A stretch of 64,000 nucleotides of DNA from Sorex araneus (Eukaryota; Chordata; Mammalia; Eulipotyphla; Soricidae), in NCBI RefSeq assembly GCF_027595985.1, contig NC_073307.1, positions 51,082,500-51,146,499 on the forward strand, written 5' to 3'. The translations under genes and the position numbers were made by a program. The notes below the pieces were generated by a model. It was not told the origin of the DNA. It saw nothing but the letters and a program-made list of their open reading frames with translations, and ran no database searches. This document shows positions 47,089-57,399 of the stretch, one piece after another. Each line of letters opens with the position of its first letter. Position 1 is the stretch's first letter.

Positions 47089-47132
<44 letters not shown>
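47089..47132. repeat. (GAT)n microsatellite at an L1 tail
   Basis: Fourteen perfect GAT units directly after the L1 terminal sequence gattcaataa, so the array grew from or replaced the L1 tail. Confidence 0.97.
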
Positions 47133-47133
<1 letters not shown>

Positions 47134-48480
47134 TATGTCTCCTTTTTATAAGTTCTACCCTATTTAGACACCACGTTCACTGCATCTTATTTTATACAAA
47201 CATCAAATATCCTTTGTTGGACCTACTTCACGTCTATGAAATAGCATATTTTTCATTCACACAGAATTAAATCTTACATAACTAAACAAAGCTCTTTTGT
47301 CCTCATAAAATACCAGTGACCTCACTCAAAAAAAAAAAAGGAAAGAAAAAAATAGGTCAACAGCAGAGTGGAGGCCTTAACAGAGAGAGCTGGACTAGAC
47401 GGAGAAAAGGCCTCCTCCACAATCATTAAAATAGGAAAGAAATGCTGGAAAAGGACAAAAGCATGTGCTCTTTTAAAAATCAAAAGAAGGGGTAAAAATG
47501 GGAAGAAATAAAAACAACTGCTCCAAAACTTGCCAGTCATCTGTAAAAGCTCCCCCAAATTTCAAATGGCTTTGTTATGAGTGATTCTTAATGCATGAGG
47601 CGGTCATTGAAGAACAAATCTTTAAGTAATTCAAAACAAGGACTCTTCAGTAAATAGTTGAAATTGAGGGGAGACGGTGAGTTGGAGGCATCTGGTTTCC
47701 ATTAGGATGATAAAATAGTTCGGTTGAAACCTTTTACAAGACGCCCTGTTTCTGGGAGGCATCCATGCGTCTCACTCCATCACTGGCCATTTGACACAAC
47801 ATAAAAGGCCCCCAAAGCCCTGTTAGGCCTCTTAATCAAAAACTAATTGTAATAGATATTGGGGAGTGTTAACACAGTGACCGCTAGGTTGTAGCTGTGG
47901 TATGGAAGTGGCAGCGAACATTAAACACAACCCTGAGTTGATAGGGCTTATCTCCATTTCGGAGCTAAGTGCTAAGGACTGCAAGCCAGGATCTGTGTGC
48001 TATTGCCTTGTACCACTTTTCGAGTTAATTGCCCCATCAGGCTTCATCTTCCTAATGAAATTTATAGCACTGTCCAGGAATTTGGGAGCTATGCCGTTTG
48101 GGAAACTTTAAAAAAAAAAAAAAAAAACAGAAAAAAGGAGAAGGAAAAAGGGGACCTGAGGCTCAAGTCTTCTGCAGCCTCCCCTGAGGAGTGCTGGACT
48201 CCCCAGGTAGGGGCCAGAAATGGGAGGTGTTGGCAGAACATTAACTCTTTGAGGCCTGTCATGGAATAGTCACAGAGCAATCTCTGATGCAAAGTTAATC
48301 GCTACTATCCCGGGCCTATGGAAGACTTTAATAAATTCTGACTTAGCAGCCTGACAAGTCTAGAACTGCTCAGCAGACAAAGCATAGGAATTAGATGTGG
48401 CACGCTCCCTAGGCCCATCCAGGTTTCTGAACTCTGCTGGGCACACAGAGGAATTTTTCTGAGTAACTGATGGCTGAATT
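47133..48480. other. Unique stretch with strong candidate conserved element
   Basis: No gene. 47650-48110 is repeat-free, with gcctcttaatcaaaaactaa, gtaatagatattggg and cgagttaattgccccatcag: homeodomain-type TAAT/ATTA sites in a non-coding block. An A19 run at 48109-48127 follows. Confidence 0.45.
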
Positions 48481-48484
48481 CAAT

Positions 48485-48515
48485 TCTCTCTCTCTCACAC
48501 TCTCTCTCTCTCTTG

Positions 48516-48565
<50 letters not shown>

Positions 48566-48570
48566 TCTCC
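48485..48570. repeat. (CT)n microsatellite
   Basis: An imperfect CT array with CACT, TTGCT and TTTCT variants. Confidence 0.97.
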
Positions 48571-48717
48571 TTGGTCTTCGGTTGGGGCTCTCTTTTGGGG
48601 TTTTTTTACGGGAGGGCTCTGTTTTTAAGCATCTATGTTTTTCATTGTTCAGGCTTCCTGACAAAGGGATCCCTTTATCCTTATAAATTAACATCTTTTA
48701 TGTCTAGTAACATTGGT

Positions 48718-48895
48718 CTTGTTTTGTTTTGTTTTGTTTGGGGGCCACATTCAGCATGATCAGGACTTACTTCTGGCTCCGAGCTCAGGGATCACGACTG
48801 GCAGTGCTCAGGGGACCATTTGTGGTGCCAGGAATTCAACCTGAGTCAGCCACATGCCAAGAAAACTTACCCACCACACTATCTCTCCAGTTCCA
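48718..48895 (-). mobile_element. Short-form SINE, diverged, (TTTTG)n tail
   Basis: The plus strand begins with (TTTTG)n (about 48720-48740), the complement of a CAAAA-type tail, followed by cttacttctggctccgagct and gcagtgctcaggggaccatt. Confidence 0.88.
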
Positions 48896-49389
48896 ATTAA
48901 CAATACGTATATTTCAATTAATAACAAACAATTAACAAAAGGTATATTTCACCTTATAAATTTAGATGCAGCCATGATCTTTTGCTTCCTGTTTGCCTGG
49001 AAAATGGTTTCCTATTTTTTTACCCAAGCTATTCATCTCTTTAATCTAAATGTATCTTCTGAACAGCAAGCATATTAGATTATGGTTTTATCTTTTATAC
49101 ATTTTGTGAATCTCTGACTTTGATTCATGTGCTAAGTCCATTTACATTAGGGTAATAACTGATAAGGTAGAGTTTATTGCTGTACTTTACTTCTTCTCTG
49201 CATATCCCATGTCTTTTGCTCTAGTATTCCTCCATAAGTGTCTAATTTTTGTGTTAATTACATATTTTGAATGATACCATTTTAATGTCCTTGCTATTTT
49301 TTGTGGTGTTTCTCCTGTTACATTGAATATCATAACTTAGAGCAATCTTGTTTGAGTTATCACAAACTTAATTTACCTCTTTTTCTGTG

Positions 49390-49535
49390 TATAGCTTTTC
49401 GGATCACACCTGGCTCTGCACTCAGGAATTTCTCCTAGAGGTGCTCAGGAGACCATATGGGATGTTGGGGATCGAACTTAGGTCAGTTTCATGCAAGGTA
49501 AAGGCTTTCCCCACTGTACTATTGCTCTGGACCCA
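49390..49535 (-). mobile_element. Short-form SINE in old L1
   Basis: Plus strand ttttcggatcacacctggct, gagaccatatgggatgttgg and cactgtactattgctctgga. The middle is shortened by about 20 bp relative to consensus. Confidence 0.9.
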
Positions 49536-49689
49536 GCACAAACACTGTATTAGCAAACTTTTACTCCAAGACATCTACAACTTCATATTCTCACTTCTAA
49601 GTATTGACATATGACATATACACATTATAATATCACAATACAGTTTTTTAAGTATTGCTTTATGCAGCTCATTTTTAAATGAAAGAACA

Positions 49690-49852
49690 GAGGCTTGAGA
49701 GATAATACAGGAAATCGTGAGCTTGCTTTGCAAAGGGTTCACCCTAGTTTCATCCCCCTACTCTTTATGATCCCCCGGGAATCATAAGGAATCATTTCTG
49801 AACAGACAGAAACAGTGCCTGAGAATCACTGGATATTAAAAACTGAAATTAA
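49690..49852 (+). mobile_element. SINE remnant, old
   Basis: gaggcttgagagataataca, then ccctagtttcatccccctac and gaatcactggatattaaaaa, strongly diverged. Confidence 0.7.
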
Positions 49853-50164
49853 TTAATTAAAAGTAATAAGGCATATATTAAAAGCCATATTATACCTGCA
49901 TCACATTTATTGTTTGTTGTCTAGCATCATTTCATTGCAGCTCAAAGAAATCCCTTTAGAATTTCTTGTAAGGCAAATTTGTTATCCACAATCTCAATTT
50001 TTGCTTATCTGGGGTCATTTTGTGATAATTCTAGGTGTATATCTCTTTTCAGTTACTATATGCTTTATTCATTAAGGTTATTGGATGCACAAGGTAATTT
50101 TTAAGAGATATATGAAAAGTTATTAGCCATTGTCTTCTCAAATATTCTGGGGGGTTGTTAGTTT

Positions 50165-50340
50165 GCTTTTGTTTTTGTTTTGGGGTCACACCTGGAAATG
50201 CTCTGGGATTACTCCTGGCTCTAAACTCAGAAATTACTCCTGGCAGTGCTTGAGGGACCATATGGAATGCTGGAGATGGACCCAGGTCAGCCATGTGCAA
50301 GGCAAGTGCCCTCCCCACCATGCTATCACTCCGTGACCCT
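50165..50340 (-). mobile_element. Short-form SINE
   Basis: Plus strand ttttggggtcacacctggaa, gattactcctggctctaaac and caaggcaagtgccctcccca. Confidence 0.9.
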
Positions 50341-51043
50341 CTTCTGTGGGGGCTCATTTTGTAGTCTCATTTCTTGAGTGATTCTTCTTGTGTGTATTCT
50401 GGTTCACTGAGTAGTGTCCATATATTCCACTTATATTTATTCACTCTTTATTTCTGCTCCTCATTAATGTAATTAGACTAGATCATTCCAATTGAACTCT
50501 CTGAAACGTCACTCATTCTTCCCGTTATCATTTAAAATCTTTGGTTCAGCTCCTTGAACAATTTTATAATTCCATTATGAAGCTTTTCAGCCCAAAATTA
50601 TTACTTAAATCCTCTTTACAATTTCTCTTTACTGATATTCTGTTCTTGGCAAAACATCATTTTCAAAGGGCCCTATCATTATTTAAAATATGCCTTCCTT
50701 GAGTTATTTTAAAGACTTTTTCTAGTAAGTCAGACTTCTGATTCTCTAGAGGCACAGTTTGCCTTAACTGCTCTTCTCCTGGCTGTGGGACAAACTTCCC
50801 TGTTTCTTTAAAAAATGCATATATATTTGTGTATGTATATGGTTAAATATACACATATTTCATGCACACAAATACATGTATATTTGGAATATAAATATTT
50901 GCTGTTGTCTTGTTTGTTTATGATTAGCTGTGAAATGATTTTTGTTTTTCAGTCTGAAATTCTGCAGTTTCTATCATTTATTGACAGTGAAGTTGTTCTT
51001 TAGATTCTTGGCACTCACCTCAAGATTAAAAATTTTCTGAAGG

Positions 51044-51215
51044 GGGCCAGAGACATACAAGTGGCAAGAACATTTGCCTTGACCATGACCTACCCAGGTT
51101 CAATTCCCAGCATCCCATATGGCCCCCTGAGCACTGCCAGGAGTAATTCCTGAGTGCAGAGCCCTGAGTAAACCCTGAGCATTGCCAGATGTGACTCAAA
51201 AAGTCAAACAGACAA
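51044..51215 (+). mobile_element. Short-form SINE, moderately young
   Basis: gggggccagagacatacaag, tacccaggttcaattcccag and catcccatatggccccctga, ending gatgtgactcaaaaagtc. Confidence 0.92.
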
Positions 51216-51600
51216 ACTAAATAAATAAAGATTTCCTCAAGTCATTGGCATCAATGCATCTCCCAGTCTTTGCCTAGAAACTCTGGAAGATGTGGGAACA
51301 CTGTGAAACCAAAGCCAGGAAATTGAGAATTCCACTTTTAGCCACTACTTTCAGCTTACAAAGAACCTCAACCAGTCAGAGGTGAGAGAGTTCAGGATTT
51401 TCTTGGACATCACTGCTGATGTGCGTATAACTGAACATCCAATGGGCGTCTGTATTCTCATAAATAATTCTTAGCTTTTCAAAGCCCTTTTTAGACATCT
51501 AACTCTGGGATTTTTTCCTTCCTAGTGTTTTTCTTAATCTCTTGGTGGTCTCAACTCTTATCAGCAACTCAGACAACTGCTCTGCTGACTCAGTTTAGCT
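51216..51600. other. Unique stretch
   Basis: No gene seen. It may include the end of the old L1. Confidence 0.35.
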
Positions 51601-51659
51601 GCTATTTTACACAATTATTGCTGACGGTTTTTGAACAAATGTTTTCATTGAGAGGCTCT

Positions 51660-51825
51660 TTGCAAGACAGAGAAATGGCAAAGCAGGTAGACCAGTAGCC
51701 TTCCATGTAGTTGACCTGGGTTCAATCCCTGATACCCCATATGGTCCCCTGAGCTCTGCCAGGAGTGATTCCTGAGTGCAGAACCAGAAGTAAGCCCTGA
51801 ATACTGTCAGATGTGGTCCAAATGT
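51660..51825 (+). mobile_element. Short-form SINE joined directly to a retrocopied segment
   Basis: gacagagaaatggcaaagca, gacctgggttcaatccctga and catatggtcccctgagctct are followed by gatgtggtccaaatgt, with no A tail before the next segment begins at 51826. Confidence 0.85.
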
Positions 51826-51958
51826 GAAAGCCATCAAAATAAGACCAAATGTCCATGTTTTGCTGAGCATGGACCTAAAACAAACCAGCATGGGGACCAC
51901 ATAGTAAGTACTCCAAATGGTAAGATAATCCCAGCACCCTGGAAAATATGTTCAGTGA
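51826..51958 (+). pseudogene. Retrocopied 133-bp segment of the 56.6-kb locus
   Basis: This segment is the reverse complement of 56538-56670, the same length with four mismatches and no gap (about 97% identity). It sits between a SINE and an L1 3' end. That arrangement fits a chimeric cDNA made when reverse transcriptase jumped from L1 RNA to another transcript, but a small duplication cannot be excluded. Confidence 0.85.
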
Positions 51959-51964
51959 ATGATT

Positions 51965-52102
51965 CTTGGTGGTGGAATATGTGCACTGGTGAAGGGATGG
52001 GTGTTCGAGCATTGTATAACTGAGACTTAAACCTGAAAGCTTTGTAACTTTCCACATAGTGAGTCAATAAAAGAATAAATTAATTTAAAAAAGTAAAAAA
52101 AA
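51965..52102 (+). mobile_element. L1 3' terminus, type C-like, 3' part of a chimera
   Basis: ttggtggtggaatatgtgca, ggtgttcgagcattgtataa and gtgagtcaataaaagaataa plus an AT tail, directly joined to the copied segment. A possible TSD for the whole composite is ctattttaca at 51602-51611 and 52103-52112. Confidence 0.88.
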
Positions 52103-52325
52103 CTATTTTACAGTGATTTTTGAGTCAAATCAAATAAATACAAATTATAAGATTGGTCAAAAATGATTCTTTTCTGAACATGGAGACCTTGAGAAACTTT
52201 AAAACTGTTTTTTCTCCTTCAATGAATACTAGACTACCTGTTTTTGCATTTACCATGCATAAGAGGCTGTTGGTATTTAAGACTCTCACTGGAAGAGGAG
52301 AGTAGGTTATGCCTAGGACAAGCTT

Positions 52326-52707
52326 TTCTTTTTTTAAATTTTATTGAATCACCATGAGATAATTACAAGCTTTCATGTTTGGGTTGTAATCTCACAATGA
52401 TCAAACACCCATCCCTCCACCAGACCACATTTCCCACCACCGATATCCCAGGTATACACTCCCTTTCCCACCCTTCCCCTGCTCCATGGCAGACAATATT
52501 CCCCATACTCTCTCTTTATTTGGGGGCATTATGGCTTGCAACACAGACACTGAGAGGTCATCATGTTTGGTCCATTATCTACTTTCGGCATGCATCTCCC
52601 ATCCCAACTGGTTCCTCCGGCCATCATTTTCTTAGTGATCCCTTCTCTATTCCATCTGCCTTCTCCCCTCCAGTCATGAAGCAGTCTTCCAGCTATGGGG
52701 CAATCCT
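52326..52707 (-). mobile_element. L1 3' end, type C, with TSD
   Basis: Plus strand ttattgaatcaccatgagat, caagctttcatgtttgggtt, ccctccaccagaccacattt and tctactttcggcatgcatct. A 16-bp TSD tgcctaggacaagctt / tgcctaggaccagctt lies at 52310-52325 and 52708-52723. Confidence 0.95.
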
Positions 52708-52801
52708 TGCCTAGGACCAGCTTAAATGTCAATGTACTCACATCTCTTAAAATGATTTCACCATTGCAATAAAATGTTTTTAATAAATATTTTCAATCAT
52801 T

Positions 52802-52981
52802 GGGGACTGGAGCGATAGCACAGCGGGTAGGGCGTTTGCCTTGCACGCGCCCGACCCGGGTTTGATTCCCAGCATCCCATATGGTCCCCTGAGCACTGCC
52901 AGGAGTAATTCCTGAGTGCAGAGCCAGGAGTAACCCCTGTGCATCGCCAGGTGTGACCCAAAAAAAGCAAAAAAAAATACA
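52802..52981 (+). mobile_element. Short-form SINE, reference copy, with 20-bp TSD
   Basis: The short form has a tRNA-like head with A-box-like tagcacagcggg (52816-52827) and B box ggtttgattcc (52859-52869), giving it an internal pol III promoter. The body (catcccatatggtcccctga, gagtaattcctgagtgcaga) follows, with the end gtgtgacccaaaaaaagc and an A tail without AATAAA or a TCTTT terminator. A perfect 20-bp TSD aataaatattttcaatcatt at 52782-52801 and 52982-53001 shows recent L1-type insertion. Confidence 0.97.
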
Positions 52982-53094
52982 AATAAATATTTTCAATCAT
53001 TTGGTTAGTTTTGACAATGAAAGTTGTTTTGCTTTTGAGATTTTAGTCAGTGTTCACCTTGTTTATAGAGGAATTGGGGTTTATTCTAGGATTT

Positions 53095-53225
53095 TTTTTT
53101 GAGGGGTGGCACACCTTGGTGTGCTCAGGGTTCACTTCTGGCAGTGCTTGGGAGACCATATGTGGTATAGTGGATCAAATTCAGGCCCAATAAGTGGTCT
53201 TTTAATGGTATCACTCTTCCATTTC
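53095..53225 (-). mobile_element. SINE remnant, old
   Basis: Plus strand ggtgtgctcagggttcactt, gggagaccatatgtggtata and ggtatcactcttccat. Confidence 0.75.
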
Positions 53226-53257
53226 AGAATTCCCTTTTCATGTTTGCAAATAAATAA

Positions 53258-53500
53258 GGGCTGGAGCGATAGCACAGCGGTTGGGTGTTCGCCTTTCACG
53301 TGGCTGACCCGAGTTCGATTCCTCCGCCCCTTTCGGAGAGCCCAGCAAGCTACCGAGAGTATCTAGCCCACGCAGGAGAGCTGACAAGCTACCCGTGTGT
53401 ATTGGATATGCCAAAACCAGTAACAATAAGTCCCTCAATGAGAGATATTACTGGTGCCCACTCAGACAAATCGATGAGCAACGGGATGACAGTGCCATAA
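53258..53500 (+). mobile_element. Long-form SINE, near full length
   Basis: gggctggagcgatagcacag, acccgagttcgattcctccg and aagctaccgagagtatctag. The third stem is kept as ccagtaa/ttactgg, the second is partly lost. It ends gatgacagtgccat without poly(A). The flanks share caaataaata/cataaataaa, a weak TSD. Confidence 0.92.
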
Positions 53501-53513
53501 ATAAATTCATATC

Positions 53514-53680
53514 GTTTTTTTTTATTTTTGAGTCACACCCGATAAAGGTCACTCCTGGCTCTGCACTCAGGAATTACCCCTGGTGGTGCTCAGGGGACCA
53601 TATGGGATGCTGGGAATCAAACCCGGGTTGGCCACGTGCAAGGCATAACACCCTACCCACTGTGCTATCGCTCCAGCCCC
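53514..53680 (-). mobile_element. Short-form SINE, young, with TSD
   Basis: Minus-strand copy with ggtgctcaggggaccatatg and caaacccgggttggccacgt. Perfect 14-bp TSD aataaattcatatc at 53500-53513 and 53681-53694. It landed within a few bases of the 3' end of the long-form copy. Confidence 0.95.
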
Positions 53681-53694
53681 AATAAATTCATATC

Positions 53695-53980
53695 TGTAAA
53701 GTTTGTCATTGTGTGATTCAGTTACACTATAACGCTGGCAAGGGTTATTGTTCTTTTTGAGGTTCAAAGAATTGTTAGCCAAATTTCAACCACCACTTAA
53801 AATTATAAACTTCATTATTCAAAAACCAATGCAAATGCTAAAAAATGTGAATTTTAGCAAATATTAATGGATTTCACATTACATAGAAGGACCTACGTAA
53901 TCGCAATGGAAAATCCAAGAATACTAGTCTGCTCTACAAAAGTTTACGAAAGGCGCAAGTGCCAAAGCTAAATAGTAAAT
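53695..53980. other. Unique stretch
   Basis: No gene or repeat recognised. Confidence 0.4.
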
Positions 53981-53991
53981 CAGAGATAAAT

Positions 53992-54266
53992 GTCTCCCAC
54001 TGGTCCATTGTCAATAGTACCACTGTACCACTGTCCTCCCGTTGTTCATCGATTTGCTAGAGCAGGCACCAGTAACATCTCCATTGTGAGACTTGTTACT
54101 ATTTTTGGCATATCGAGTATGCCAAGGGTAGCTTGCCAGGCTCTGTCGTGGGAGCGGAATACTCTCGGTAGTTTGCTGGGCTCTCCAAGAGGGACAGAGG
54201 AATTGAACCCAGGTCAGCTGCGTGCAAGGCAAACGTCCTACCCGCTGTGCTATCACTCCAGTATCC
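53992..54266 (-). mobile_element. Long-form SINE with TSD and odd 3' end
   Basis: On the minus strand: head gtgatagcacagcgggtagg, B-box region ggttcaattcc, stems ggcatactcgatatgcc and agtaaca/tgttact, then gacagtggtacagtggtac. A further 25 nt or so (tattgacaatggaccagt onward) follow before the TSD cagagataaat (53981-53991 and 54267-54277). There is no poly(A). Confidence 0.92.
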
Positions 54267-54277
54267 CAGAGATAAAT

Positions 54278-55405
54278 ATGATCATAGTAATATACTAAAA
54301 ATAATAAAGTATTTGTCTCCTGATTCATTTGGGGGTCACCAAAATCCCAAGTCTCACCTTCGGAGCCCTTCCTAATTCTCTCTAAGATATCCCAGTTTCT
54401 TTGGGGGCATTTCATTTTGTAGAAGCCACTTAACCCAGAAGTTGTCTCACTGGGAACAGAAAAATAATCACTTTCAAACCAGTCCTTCTTAATGGAGGTT
54501 CAGTGGATGTAGAGCAAGAGAGTAGGCTGCATGAAGTAAACCATCTATCTCTACGCCCTCTCCAAACAAGGTATGATTTCTCCCCAGAGTAGTTCAACTC
54601 CCTCCTTGCTCAGCTATGTCTTATCTGTGACTCAAGCAGAGTACCCGATTCCCTCTCTGTATTTATTAAACCTCTCTATTTATTAAACCTCCAGGTTTTA
54701 GATACTATCCATCCTTTTATATCTGACTTGTGAAATGATCGCTACAGTGCTCGGATGCTGAGAATTAAATGAAATAGATTATTACATTGTCTTGTCCAAT
54801 TAAAGTATTCCCCTAGATGACTGTAGTGTTCATATTCTCAAAGCGAAAATCCCTTTTAGAAACACCCATGAGTGTAGATTGAGAGATTTACCTCATCCTG
54901 ATGCTTCTACATATATATGAAAACAGCTTTTTGTGTGTCATTTTCAATTCAACTGCCACTCTCTCCAGAAAGCTCTTCCCTGACCACCTAGGCCAAATAA
55001 AACCCCTTTCCTTCACTCTCTTTCCAATCCCTAGAGTACTCAAGCACCCTCTGTTTGCACAAGTCTGAGGGATTTCCTGGGATTCAGCAATTTCTAGACT
55101 AAAACCTGAACAGTGTTAGGTGATCTGGAAAAGTTGATGCTGCTGCCATGATCCTGCTTCAGAGATTTTATTTGTCTTTCTGTGATTCTCCAAATTAATT
55201 TTGAACCAGGTATTAGTCAGTCTACTTATTTTTTCTCTCTCACTTCCTCCAGATAAATAAGAAAATCCCTGGAGAGAAGGGTCAGCATTTTGAGGCGTCA
55301 GTAGCTCTTGAGAGTGCCCACAATAACCCTTGGTGTATCATCAGCACTAAACAGTTATTAATTGAAAGACAAAACAAATGATTAATTCATCAACACTTTT
55401 TGTGC
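54278..55405. other. Unique stretch
   Basis: No gene. A short tandem repeat of cctctctatttattaaa (about 54655-54690) is the only local structure noted. Confidence 0.45.
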
Positions 55406-55407
55406 CT

Positions 55408-55408
<1 letters not shown>

Positions 55409-55442
<34 letters not shown>

Positions 55443-55600
55443 TTGGACCACACCCAAAAGTGCTCAGGGTGTACTCCAAATTCTGTGCTCAGGGATTACT
55501 CCTAGAAGTGCTCAGGGGACCAATACGTGGTGCTGGGGATCTAATACTGTCAGACTACCATCGAGGCTAGAGACAAGCTGCTTTCCCATCTCTCTAGCCC
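55409..55600 (-). mobile_element. SINE, diverged, with (GT)n at its tail
   Basis: (GT)n at 55409-55441 precedes ttggaccacacccaaaagtg, gtgctcagggattactccta and ctttcccatctctctagccc. The microsatellite occupies the position of the SINE tail complement. Confidence 0.85.
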
Positions 55601-55604
55601 CTAA

Positions 55605-56730
55605 CTGATTCTTTAAATGATCACGTGTTTATTCTCCAAGTTTAACCATATCAATGCAACACTGCTTTGTATGGCACCAATTAGGGTTTTTTAAAAATAT
55701 ATATAAAATAAAATAGGATTTGGTATGGTTATAACGACTGAGTGTTAAGTACAGGGTGGGGTGGGGTAGCTGTTTGGCAGTGAGAATTCAGACAGCTGTG
55801 TTCCCTTTCTTCTGATCCCAAACAATATAATTATAAAGGATTCACTGAAATGTAGACGTTTCGGCCATTTACCCTGGAATGTTGGCTCCATCCAATATAA
55901 CCCAGTCTGTAAATACAAGATTAGCGTCTGAGAAGAGAAAGCTCTGCTTCTATAAAACTACATTCAAAAGGAAATCTCCACCTTTTTTCCTCCTTATGGA
56001 AGCAGGAGCATTACTTGTAAGACCCATAATTACCCTAAATATTCCACAAGGATAGAAGGGCTACAAATGTTAAAACACAGCCCGAGACCCCCATCTTTGG
56101 AGTCGAAAATGAGCCAGATAAAGACGATGCCCTTTTCACTACTCTCAGTTTACTGTATAAATGAGAAGACATAAAGGAGTTTCAGATTTAATTAAAGTAA
56201 TTGACTGAATTGCATTTTGTAGTTGTGATTGCCATTAACCTTCTTGACCTCTCTGTCACATTGATGTGCCAGAGAATTTTTCCAATGGATATTTATTATG
56301 AATATTATCATCAATAAGCACCATCAACATATTAAAATTAATTTTAACTTCTTTATGGAAGACTAGAGGCGCAACCAGCTGCTGAAAACCATCCATTCTA
56401 AATCATTTTTTATCGATTCAACATGGCTAAACCTCAAACACAACTCACAGGGAATTTTATGTGTGTGTGTATACGGGCAAATTCCTATGTATAGGTACGA
56501 TTTCATTGCATTCAATAGCTAACTTTGGTTCCATGAATCACTGAACATATTTTCCAGGGTGCTGGGATTCTCTTACCATTTGAAGCACTTACTATGTGGT
56601 CCCCATGCTGGTTTGTTTTAGGTCCATGCTCAGCAAAACATGGACATTTGGTCTTATTTTGACGGCTTTCAGGAAGGCTTAATAAAAGACAGGCTTTGGT
56701 GCATCAAAAGAACTTAGTCCACAGGTGTTC
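55605..56730. other. Unique block, candidate conserved element; source of a retrocopy
   Basis: Repeat-free, AT-rich, with tttaattaaagtaattgact, gattgccattaaccttct and gcaaccagctgctgaaaacc. 56538-56670 was copied to 51826-51958, which suggests this locus is or was transcribed from the minus strand. It contains the inverted pair ccatgctcagcaaaacatgg. No open frame looks coding. Confidence 0.45.
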
Positions 56731-57099
56731 TGAACTGGGCTAACTTGCATGTAAAACAAACAATGGAGCTCTGGAATTTGAGACTCTAAATTGTATCAGT
56801 TGAGCACCTGTCCCGAAGGGGGGAAACACCTTTGATTACATTACCCACTCGCATGCCTGCTTGGGGCTGTGTAGAGTTACAAGGACTCTGTCTCAGGCAG
56901 GCTCCTTGTGACTCTGTGAGTTCTGCTCATGGAGCCAAGGGCTTCAAGTTGAGCATCTTTTGAGACTATCTGCCACCCTACCTCCATCTCTGTTTCATCT
57001 GTACATGCCATGTCTTTTTCACCATATCCCACTTATCCAGCACCTATGACAAACAGACTTTAAATACAAAACAGATTTTCTATGCACTATCCCAGTGCG

Positions 57100-57295
57100 A
57101 GGCTTTAAAATGCTATGTAGATTCAATTCTGCTAAGCTGGGTAGACTGGGCAGGGGTAGGGGTATTGGAGAGGGAGAAGCCTGCGATAAAGGTGGAGGGA
57201 AACAAATACTTGAGGGGGGGGTTGTAGTATGCCAACATTGTATGAAACCCTGTCATTAACAGTATTGTAAATCACCATGACTTAAAAAAATTGTT
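57100..57295 (+). mobile_element. Old L1 3' terminus
   Basis: gctgggtagactgggcaggg, ttgtatgaaaccctgtcatt and attgtaaatcaccatgactt mark an older L1 terminus. Confidence 0.7.
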
Positions 57296-57299
57296 TTTA

Positions 57300-57395
57300 A
57301 TTAAAGGGCTTCTTCTGGCTTACTTCACTCAACATGATATCTTCCAGTTCCAACCATGTTGCAGCAATATATATCGGATGAGGAAATGTATTGTA
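57300..57395 (-). mobile_element. Old L1 ORF2-end fragment, minus strand
   Basis: ggcttacttcactcaacatg and ccaaccatgttgcagcaata are the complement of the conserved end of L1 ORF2. Confidence 0.55.
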
Positions 57396-57399
57396 GCAA

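Larger units (their letters stand above)
46670..47132 (+). mobile_element. L1 3' end, type A, with (GA)n and (GAT)n arrays
   Basis: aaatatgataacctctcagc and ctgtattgcaaaccctgaaa lead into a (GA)n array (46826-46926). Then gtggtgggaaatgtgtgcta and cattgattcaataa lead into a (GAT)n tail (47089-47132) in place of poly(A). No TSD was found. Confidence 0.88.
49080..51240 (-). mobile_element. Old L1 remnant, minus strand, cut by four SINEs
   Basis: Plus-strand text such as tttagaatttcttgtaaggc and tttttgcttatctggggtca, then caattgaactctctgaaacg and tatgaagcttttcagcccaa, follows the order of an ancient mammalian L1 3' region read backwards. SINEs at 49390, 49690, 50165 and 51044 interrupt it. The family is not resolved. 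Confidence 0.5.

Noticed and set aside
51602-52112. The decamer ctattttaca as a definite TSD
   Set aside because: It is short and AT-rich, and about 50 unexplained bases lie between it and the SINE. Kept only as a possibility in the chimera finding.
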